Shown here: one piece after another, positions 39,701-50,900 of the stretch
How the letters are laid out: every line of letters starts with the position of its first letter
How positions within the stretch are numbered: position 1 is the first letter of the stretch
Assembly (NCBI GenBank): GCA_014526335.1
Contig: JACTAT010000014.1
Span: forward strand, 5,233,840 to 5,297,839
DNA from: Chrysaora quinquecirrha
Taxonomy: Eukaryota; Cnidaria; Scyphozoa; Semaeostomeae; Pelagiidae
Direction of reading: 5' to 3'
Length of the DNA: 64,000 nucleotides
Made by a program: the position numbers and the translations under genes
Notes under the pieces: model-generated
The model's input: only the letters and a program-made list of their open reading frames with translations
Database searches by the model: none
Told to the model about the DNA's origin: nothing

Positions 39701-41935
39701 AAAATGAAAGCGTATGTAGGATTCACATTGAAAAGAAAGAGCTCAACTCATTGCTGCCCCGCTGAGATGTTGTCTGACTGCGGAGGCACAAACAAAAAAC
39801 ATTGCAATGGTGTATAACTGCATGCTAAGTTCAGACTTTGAAAAATGCACTGGAAATAAGTGATGAGAAATAAAAGGAAATAATTCTAAATATGAATCAG
39901 ATTGGTCATAAGCCAATATAAAACACCAACTGATTGACTTGAAATAGGATTAAACTTTAAAATGTTTACTAAAAACATCAGCATGAAAATCGTAAAATAT
40001 TCTGGTTGTGTTGGATATAAGATAAACTTCTCTATAAACAACTAGTTGGTCGATATTATTAATTTAGGCTGACACAAGAAAAACTGGTACTGTTATAGAC
40101 ACTTGATGACCGTCAAACACACGTAACAAGACAACTTTTGCCCGCACTGAATTGAATTGAATTCTCCTTCAGAAGTAGGATCCGCAAATCTAAAGCGAAA
40201 ATGTTCTAAAAATCTCAATCATCGGCGTATCAATGTCCTTGGCTGTACCTGGTACCTTTATACCTATACCAATGCATAAATATGTAAAACAACAGCAATA
40301 CCTACCAATACCTATACCAAAACATGTATGCCTATGCCTATGCCTATACCTATACCTGATGTCTAACTGTGCACTGGTATCTTTAGACCTATATCAAGGC
40401 ATATCACATATATGTATTAACCAATACCAATACCAAAACTAATACCAATACCAATACGTATACCAAAATATGTATGCCTATACCTATACCCATACCTGAT
40501 GTATAACTGTATACTGGTATCTTTAGACCTATATAGATACATATAGGTATAAACCAATTCTAAAACCAAAATACCAAAACCAATACCGATACCAATACGT
40601 ATACCAAAATATGTATGCCTATACCTATACCCACACCTGATGTATAACTGTATACTGGTACCTTTAGTAGACCTATATCGATACATATATGTATAAACCA
40701 ATTCTAAAACCAAAACACCAAAACCAATATCGATACCAATACGTATACCAGAATATATATGCCTATACCTATACCTATCCCTAATGCATAACTGTATACT
40801 GGTATCTTTACATCTAAACTGATACAGTTACCGTAGATACAAATACAATAACAACAATACCTATACCAACATATGTGTGCCTATACCTATACCGATACCT
40901 ATGCCTATACCTATAACTATACCTATAACTATACATATGCTATACCTACAACTATACCCAACATTTAACTGAAAGCTAGTACATCTACCAATATCAATTA
41001 TATACGTGCAGCTATACCTCTTTCTCTGATAAGACCTATTTCCTATATCAATGCCTATGCAAAACCTTTTACCTCAAGCATACCTACTATGCCTAGCTAT
41101 AAATGACCGTATACCTATACCAACAATTGTATGCACACTTTATAACTACACCTTACCCTGTATGCCATACCATCTGATAATACCTATTTTCCATACCATC
41201 TAATTATTTCTTTATACATCTTTATGCTCATATCCACCCTAAAGTTCTAGTTTAAATGCTATTCTCTAATAGAAATCCTTGACTTGAAATCCCAGGAAAT
41301 CTTTCGTTTCAATGGAAACATCGTACGCTTCTAGCGATTTGCTCCTCGCCCACCATCATCGTTCTTGAAACAACATTATCAAATCACGAAAACTATCAAA
41401 TCAAGAAAAAATTCCATGCAAAATCAAATTCGAAAGCTTTTGTCAAGTTTCCTGCAAAGTCATACTAGCGGCATACAGTATACATTTCGGCGCGCGTTAC
41501 TTAACTAAAGGTTTACTTAATTTCGAATTTTAAATGGAATTGATCCTATAATCTGTCTTTCGTTTAAAATAAATAGAAACGAATTCGATTTCGGTCTTTT
41601 TCAATTTAATCATCCATTATAGTGTTCTGTATTTAAAGGTCTTTTCAGTTTGGAAAAACGTCAAGCATTTGTCCCCCCTGAAACCAGGCTAGAAAACTGT
41701 GAATGGATGGTAAAACGGCTTTTCTCCAGGGGTGCAAACTGTATCAAATAATGACCTACGACGCACTTTCTTCATTAGGCATACACGTTTTTTCTGAGGT
41801 CCTAAAGGCATACAGTACATATGAAGCGCCCAAGACTCGATAAGATCTGCTTCTTGCCTTCTTCTTGGCGCACGAGGTGCGCATGAAATCGTATAAAGTT
41901 AGTTTTAACAAATATAATTAATGAATCAAAATCAC

Positions 41936-41974
<39 letters not shown>

Positions 41975-44900
41975 TTAAGGTAGAGTCGAGGTTCCGAAAA
42001 TGTCAATGAAACCTCAGCCTTGTTATAAAATTCTTCCTACTAGCTAAACGTGTATTGAAGCAAGCAGGGGCGCCGAAGCACGGTGCAGCGGGGCGATTGC
42101 CCCCTTGCACTAATAAAAATTGAAAACCGCTGGCCTGGTGCCCCAATGCCTTGCTTCCGGCAAATCCCTGCCAAGTTAAAAAGGTTTGGTTAGTAATGTC
42201 TATTGGTAGACTTTTTGCTTTCCTGTCAAAGACATCATCAAAAACTTTCGCTAACATTTGCACCATCAACAAAACTTAACTTTGAATCTGAAACCACTAT
42301 CTCAAATCACAAACTGTACACTTAAAAATCATCATTTTTTGTTCAAAATCTATACAGGTTTGTGCAACTCAGTAAATAGCCTTAGGTGCTACTTGAGATT
42401 CTTTATTTGAATGAACAACAAATGTTTGATATTATCCATTCTGCAAGTCAATATTAATCTAAAGTATATTAACCCCCTCTTTTCTTATATATTTAAACAA
42501 CTTTCATATATATCATATGACATAATTAGTCATCAATTTTTCATGCGATGTTGTTATTTGCGCAATTTTAAAAAAAAGCGAAGCTGCCATTTGCTCAAAC
42601 ACACTTAGGCCCTAGCCAAACGATCAAACATTTTTCGTCAAACATTTCAATTTTCAAGGCCAGGCCAAGCAAAATGTTTTACCGTTTACCCAAGTCGCAA
42701 AACATTGCACGTGAATAGTTAAATTTCAGGAAACATTGTCCAGAAAATTCTGCTTGTTAAACAATGTTTTTGACGTATCAAAAGGTTCAAATATTGCTTG
42801 ATAAACAAATTTCGAATGTTTCACAAAAAATGTTTGGTCGGTTGGCCAGGGCCTAGGAACTTCAAACAAGACAAGAACATCTTCAAGGTGAGTACAAAAT
42901 TCAAAGTACTGTACGTTAGAAATTCAAAACGCAAACTCATCAAACGACAAAGAAGAACTGGAATATTGTTCAAGAAATGGACTTAAACTTGTGAGTTTTG
43001 GTTAAACTTTTCGACATACAATAGTAATGGCTCATACTACTTTCTGACTTTTCAGCAGAACATCGAAACATCCACGAGAACAAAGTCCCAACAAGATAAC
43101 TACATCGACAAGTTTTGTGATGACATGGCAGCACAGAACCGGTATCAAATAAGGCAGCAGTTTAAAAATATGGCATTACCATTAATACCAAGACGATGCA
43201 CTTACATAATACGAACACCAAGCATTTACGAGGTTCAACATTTTAATATACTTTATATTCATAATCATGATAAGAGATAATAGTATAAACGACGAAAGTC
43301 TCTGAGTGGAGAATTCGTCAACTCAATTTGTTCCAGCCAGAACTGAAGGAGAAGTGGTTCTCAGAAAACAGGAGAATTTTAGTGAAAAACACCAATATGG
43401 TAGAAATTCAGACAAGGAATATGCCAGCATGAATAGTAGTAATGTCATCGGTATACAGTTTGGGTATAAATGTATTAAATTAGTATTCAACACTATAAGA
43501 AATAACACTGAAAATGAGCATACCTCTGTGTATGATCGATGCAGTGTATAGGTAATAGAAAGTTGTATCTTGATAGAAAAGATTTCTTCCTGAACAATGT
43601 GATCGTAGATCGTAGTAAATTATGATTGAAGTATCAACGACATCAAAAGAATCTCAAATCATCCAGAATGATTATCGATAAATCAAACCTTCATCCGTAA
43701 CTTTGTGATTACTTTCAAATTTGATAACTAAACTTGTCCGTTTTCAGTCAACTTCAGTTTAGAAATTTAATCAATATAAACGCACGTTTGATTTGAACTT
43801 AAACAAATATTCTTATTTAACAATTTTAAGCTCATTAATTTCAGTCAATCCTTTTGTAAAACAAAGGGTCAATGGATCACCCATTGGTTTTTTCGTATGA
43901 AAGAAAATGCACTGACGCGCAGGGAGATCAACGCATGATATAAAGCATATCGAGAATAGGGTGTCTTCATGATTAAAGATGACATCAATGACTGTGCCAC
44001 ACAAACTAGAGGTTTGAAAGAGAAGCAGGGTGTCCAGCTCTGATCTCTTGAATACGTTATTTTTCTAATACAATCACACTATCAGTATGTTGTAGTTAGA
44101 TTTTTCAGTGCTTTGATAGACATGCACCTAGGCACATTGTTTGCATCATCATAAGTTAAGTCATTACAGTGCTATTAACCCTCTCTCTCTCACTCTCACA
44201 GACACATTCCCTCTCCCTGTTTAACCCCCCTCTTATAAGAACAAATCTGAAATATGCTCTTTCAAAATGAAATGCTAGTATCAGCGTAATGGATATCTCA
44301 ACCATACGTTTTTATAGGTAGGGGTTTCGAGCTAAACACTTTCATACTTCATCTTCTTCATCTTCCATGCTTGTAAAATCTGTCTGACCAGCACAAATCA
44401 GAAAAACTTCCCGTTTTTTACAAGCTCCCTTCTTAATCAAGCCTACTCTCTGAGGCCCGGGCCAAACAATCAAATATTTTTGGTCAAGCATTCGAGATTT
44501 ACCTTACAAGCAATGTTTGATCGTTTGGCCACGTCACAAAACATTGTTTGAGAAAGAGAGTTTGCAGCAATGTTTATGAAAAGTTCAAAACAGTTTATCC
44601 TTGTGCATGGCAACCAATGTTTTGTGACGTGGCCAAACAATCAAACAGTTTGTTTGAAAAGGAAATTTCAGATGTTTGACAAACAATGTTTGATCGTTTA
44701 GCAAAGGCCTAGCAAGCTCCTCTCTTTCCCTTGAGGTACCTCATAAACTAAATAGGCCCCCTGGGCTTGAAGGCTTAAAAATGGGTTTGCGAAAGTGCCT
44801 TCTGAGGAAAATCTCACTCGCAGCTTTTTCCTTTACAACTACCAGGGTCTAAAGTTTGACAAGGAGATTTAAAAGTTCCAAAGTTTGCTGTGGAAAAATT

Positions 44901-47900
44901 CGAGATAAAAATAATCCTGCTGAAACCAAACAAAGTAAGGATTACCTATGAATGAAGGGGGTCAGAAGGTTCAAAACTTATACAGTAAAGTATACAGTAA
45001 ATATAGAAACGGACCAAATAATGGACTTATAAAAGATTTCATGTAATCTTAAATTTATTTTAGGTTTTAAATCAATAATTAAATGATCAGCTTAAAATCA
45101 CAAAGGAAATAAAGAAAAACCAAATAAAATACTGAAATAAATGAAGAATAATTCCTTTTTAATACTTCAATATATGAAGATATTTTAGTTTTGTTATATC
45201 TGATACATGACTCCATGTAAAAAGGACGAAAATTTGTACAGTTTTAAAGATGAAGAGTATTTCCAATACAGTGGTAAATGATAATTAGACTTCAGAGTTT
45301 TAGCTGCAGTTACAACAAGAAACCCCAAAAAGAATTTCAGTTCCTTCAACGCACTGGCCTAGAACAGTGACATGTTACTCGAAAAATTCCATCCGTCAAA
45401 CATGTATACAACTCAAATCGTTCCATGAAAAAACTTAGTGTGTTATCCAATATCCTGTACTTACACTTTTGTTAATAAGCAGCTGGTCAATAAGCAACTA
45501 GGGCTGAGATTTTGTTAACCTTTTTGGTTGAGATAGCTTTCTTTATACAGTACATCACTGCAAACTTGTTTAATACATTGAAAGGCAAGAAAAGAGCCAA
45601 AAAATAGTTTTCAAAGTGTACCAATCATTCTGTGAGGGCGAGGCTGGTAACCAGGCCCGTAGGCACTGGCGGGCAGGTCGTGTTAGTGCCCCCCAATATC
45701 TATAAAAAAAAGCGAAGGATTTGATGTATTAGCTGTATGGTTGCCTATTGTTCCAATTGTTTGAAGAACAATGGTGCTCCCGCCAAAATTTTTCCGTTTA
45801 CACAGCACTGGGGTAGACATTGCTGGTCAAAACAAATAGTTTGACTGACTGCCATTTTTAGGTAAGGCCTTAAAGGAAACATGGAAAAGCAACAGATATG
45901 GCTAAGCATCAACAATAAAGACTACTTCCAAACTTGTATAACTAGAAAACCAAAGGATTATGTCATGAAAATAAAATTAATCTAGCCAATCAATTCTCTG
46001 GAGCCAAACCATTTAAGCCAATGACATTAACTCATAACAGTTCAAAACTAGCTATGCATAGCCTCGTATTGATAAAGAAACAGTACCGCGAACTCGATTA
46101 AAAGTATGAGTGGAAATCCAATTTGTTTCTTTTCAATAAAATCGCAAGATCAGGGAAACTATAATTTCTTATAATGTTATAATGCGGAATATTGATAAGT
46201 CTACGTGAAATGTTTGATAAAATTAGTCAATTATTGCTTTTGATATGTCGCCTATGATTTTATTTGACGTTTCTTTGAGTTTGTGTTCTGCTTAAGGTAT
46301 TAAAACACAGCAATTGGGAGTATTATAAACATTGACCGTTAAACATTAGTAACAAAGTTAAACGTCTTAGATTCTAATACCAAAGGAACATGTTGTTACA
46401 GCAAGGTTGTTTAACTAAGCCAAAAGCTTATAATGTGCTAAACGAAATCTGCCCTTTCCCTACTTTTCTAAACAGTATCCTCATATCCCTCAAGAAAGAG
46501 ATAGAACCCTGTATCCAAAATCTCTTACAGCCTTTAGATAGACGATCAGATACTACGAAACAATGTTCTGGCTGGGCCCTATAGGAGTGGTTTTGGATGT
46601 CGGGTATTTCATGGTTAATGATTGGGCATTGGATATCTCTAATGGAAAGGATTAGAACCTTAAACGAAGAGGTATCAGAGACATAAGTAGAGGTACCCTT
46701 TGACGAGAGTCTACTGATGCAGGTTATCGACCCTTTGATGATAAAATGGGCTACTTATACTTTTGGGGTAAGAATTTTACTCTCTATGATCTCTACTATC
46801 ATCTCTACTGAACTTAGATGTTGAACCTTTAAGAGCCCTAAAATTCTGGCAAAAGCAAAAGGATATACAATCACTAAACTCTAAACAGTAGCTGCAAAGA
46901 AAGAGAAACTCAGAAAAAATCGACCCAAATCTTAGTCTGGTGTTTCTTATAAAGGTTGTTCATACAAAGAAAACTTATAATAAAGCATGCTGGGTCTTAG
47001 TTCGACAATCCAATAGTGCTAACTAGGAATCGTGCACTTTATCTATATCAGTAACTTCCAGAATCTATAGGCTGCAACGCTCGAATGTATTAACTTTCGA
47101 AACTGACTGAATCATATTAAGGGAATGAACGCGTCATCAAATGACCAATCACAGAGGCTTAACTATATCCAATAACCAATCAAAACATTTTATTCTAAGT
47201 AAATTAGTAAATGGGATCTTTCTTCAGATACATCTGTTCCGACATGAATCGAACGAAAATTGCACGTGTAAGAGCGCATTTATAACAAAATTATACATGA
47301 TGACGACATATGCGCTTTTTTAAACGCGCGGTTCGAAACAAATGTTGTTTGGTTTGTTTACAAAAAGTCTTAAAAACAAACAAGATGGATTAAGATTAAT
47401 TCTATTCAATTTAATCAATCGGTGGCATATCCCTCACATCCAAACGGAAATTCAATCAAATCTACTTGCCTCGATTTACAAAAGCGGGAATTTCGAAACG
47501 AGGTACGAATTACAGATTGACGCTATAGTAGGTATTTGTGTAATAGGATTGGGAGAAGAAAATACCAAGCCTTGTATGCATGCGCCGGTTTAGAATTAAA
47601 TAATGAGACAAAACTTTTAATTAATCACTGGATTATATATGATTTGTTGTTCTACGCATGACGCTTCGCAAAAGACAAACAAGTTGGAAAATCTGTAAAC
47701 TAATGCAGCGCTGATCTGAAATGTGTTTCTTGAAAACACAAAATAAAAGCATTTATGATTAGCTAATTAATAGTAACTGAAATGTTTTTGTTTCAAGATT
47801 GATTGTCTTTATGATCAGAATAAATGGATTGATTTTTGATTAATTAGGATTTGAGAAGGGTATTTTAACCCTCTTAGGACAGCCAGGCGCCCGCACTGTC

Positions 47901-50900
47901 TGCCGAAATGCATGCTCAAACACGCCCTAAGAAAGGGGGAAAGCCCTTTTTCGTGCTCTAAACTAAGGTTTTCAAAACTTGTCAACCTATTTTGGTCGTT
48001 GGTAAGCTATGTAAGTTAGTTGTTACATTGAAGCTGGGAAGATAAATCACGTGATACCTTCAGGCTAAATTACAGCCTTTTATGGGCATATAGGCTCAAT
48101 AAACAATCTCTTTTCCGTTAACTTCAACGGAAATGTCAACGAGTTAAGTTTGAAATGCAATTTTATCAATTACGTTACATCTTAACTCTACAGAAGATAA
48201 AATAGGTAGGACGATTTATCAAAGAAAGTCTTGAGGGAGTTCAACTACCGAATTCGCTGCATTACATGTTGAAGCATGGACGTTAGTATGTAACAATTTG
48301 ACCAGAGTTGTTTCTGTTATCTGGTTACCTGGTAGATTCCAAAAATGTTCAAAACAAATAACGGATAACCAAACATATAACCAAACATATATGAACATGA
48401 CAAAGTTACAAGCAAAGGAAGAAAATGAAAATAATGATGAATACGCTCATACCAGTACAATTCCAACACAAAAACATCACCTGACTTCTTGCACTCTAAC
48501 GTTTAAACTTTAAAACATCTAAATGGGACAACATGCAGCAAGCTATATAATAACACATGGCGCCAACCTAAACCACGTGATCTACATTCTAACGCTAACA
48601 ACAACAACAATAATCACAATTTGTTTGTTTTTCTGATCACCTGATTGATTAATTAAAGAATAAACAACACGTTAATCAGGCAACTGGATTTTCAATCAAC
48701 TGCAAGACAAACTTCGTTATGTCGTACAAACTGGATCAGACAATCAAGGACACTAGGTACCAGTCAGATCTCGTCATGAAACTCTCTTCTATTAGCGACA
48801 TGATTCGAGCATATTCAAAGTGTTGCTTACTAAGCAGACTTGATATTTTGCAATTTTTTCAGAAATATTTTAAAGGATTTGAAGTCTGGAGATTCATTCA
48901 TAAATAGAAAGAAAACTGCATGATTTAGAAAACACTCAAGGCGTCAGATTAAGAGATTTCATGCCACCCTCTTTGCTTTTCGGGAACAAAGCCAAAGTAC
49001 CGTCCTGGCATAGATTGTCCTATTCTGTCCCATTCTGTCCCTTGCCTATCTACCTTCGTAGTAGGACAAATTGACTCGAACAGAGCAAGATCTCTAGAAT
49101 GATTTACCAAACTCTAAAACGAAAGACCATCATGAAGACAATCAAAAATCTATCAATCAATCAAACTAGCTAAATCATGGACTCGATCACTTAATCAATC
49201 ACAGATCATGATCTGAATCACAGCAATCTCAAACTTATCAAACAATCAAGCTTGCTACAGCATGGACTTGATCAATAAATCAATCACAGTACATGAACTG
49301 AATCATAAGAATAAAAAATCTATCAATTAGTCAATTCGAGCTAGCTTCATTAAGGTCTGAATCACTCAATGAATCACATAGCATGATCTGAATCATAGGA
49401 ATCACAAATCTATCGGTCAATCAAGCTAGCTGACATTAAGGTCTGAATCACTTAATGAATCACACAGCATGATCCAAATCACAGCAATCGCAAGACTATC
49501 ACACAATCAAGCTTGCTAAATCATAGATCATGGTCAAAGTCACAGCAATCGCAGGACTATCGAAGAATCAAGCATGGACTTGATCACGTAATGAATCACA
49601 TTACATGATTTAAACTTGCAACCGTCTTGCTACGAAAGAAACTTTCTATCCAACAACTGTTTCAAACAAAATGAAATAAAAGGGGATCAACGGTTTTAAT
49701 CTTCTCAATAGAAAATATAAAACTAAACAGCATTTTAATATCTTTGATTTTGGGTTGGGAAAAAGCTTATTAAGTATCAATTTCGTAGCTGCAAAAATCA
49801 TATTAAAATTCGCTCAAAAACACACAAAATTTAAGGTTGATGGGTTGGTATTTAGAGATGACAGCTTTTAAAGAAAAAAATTGATTGGATAAGGATCGAT
49901 CTCAAATAAAGAATCAAGGGAAGATAGAATGGATTAGGTAACGGAAATAACTTTTGTTGAAGAATTAAAGTTGTAATTCTGTTCAAGTTATGGATTAAGA
50001 ATCTCCAGTTATAAGGTTCAAGGCCACAGAGCTTTTGTAAATGATTGGTTTTTGAAAGTTTTATGAACCACAAAAGCAATGTCACTCTTAGTTAACTTTG
50101 AAGCACTTAAATATGACATTCAGCTAAAACCGAGAAAGGGACAGAGACGAAAAACTGGGGGTCGTTGCATATTTGAATGCAAACAGAGGGGGTCCATTCA
50201 TTTAGCATGGTGATCTTTAAATAACTTCAGTCGACAATTGGTACCAAAACCAAACTAGGCGTAGATGCTTCATAATGTAAGCTTCGATGGGTGGAGGGGC
50301 TTAACGGACTGGTGCGGGAGGAGGCTCTTTCCTTTCCCCAAAGTCCCCCAAAACCATTATCCTTTCCAATCAATCACGGCACAAATCACAAACTGAAAAA
50401 GACTGAAACAAACTTGTAAAAGACTGAAACTGCAGGCACTTTCCACACGTCCAGGAGACCCTGATCCCCTCTCTTCCAATAGTTCGAAGTTTGGTATCGT
50501 ATACCATTCTCTTATTACAGTATCTTCAGATAAGCAACATATGGGAGAGTATGTAAAAGCACTCCAGCACATTTTGCCCAGGATTCACTCCATTCATGAA
50601 TTGCAATTCAGACATATATTCCATACTTTCGAGTATCACTAGCAACTACACTGTTTTTATAAGAGAAATCTTACAAGAACACGAGTCTAAATCTTGCCCA
50701 GATTTTAAGAACAAAGTAAGAACAAGCTAAGGCTGGCCTTTTCAAAACCACTAAGAAAATAATCTCAGTGTCAAAGTAAGACGGTCAGACTGAATGTAAA
50801 AAGCAAGTGTACAAGGAAATAGACAAGCATGCTGCATTTTTACACAAACCTAGTACCACTCCAGACATTCACTGAAAGATATTACTGTCTACGTAATAGA

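Noticed and set aside
40417..40713. 98-residue Tyr/Arg/Gly-rich frame
   Set aside because: It is a translation of the CCTATA/CCAATA minisatellite.
45652..45715. 'aggcccgtaggcac...gtgccccccaat' stretch, and a similar one near 42060-42130
   Set aside because: They look like common MITE-type fragments, but are too short and diverged here to define boundaries.
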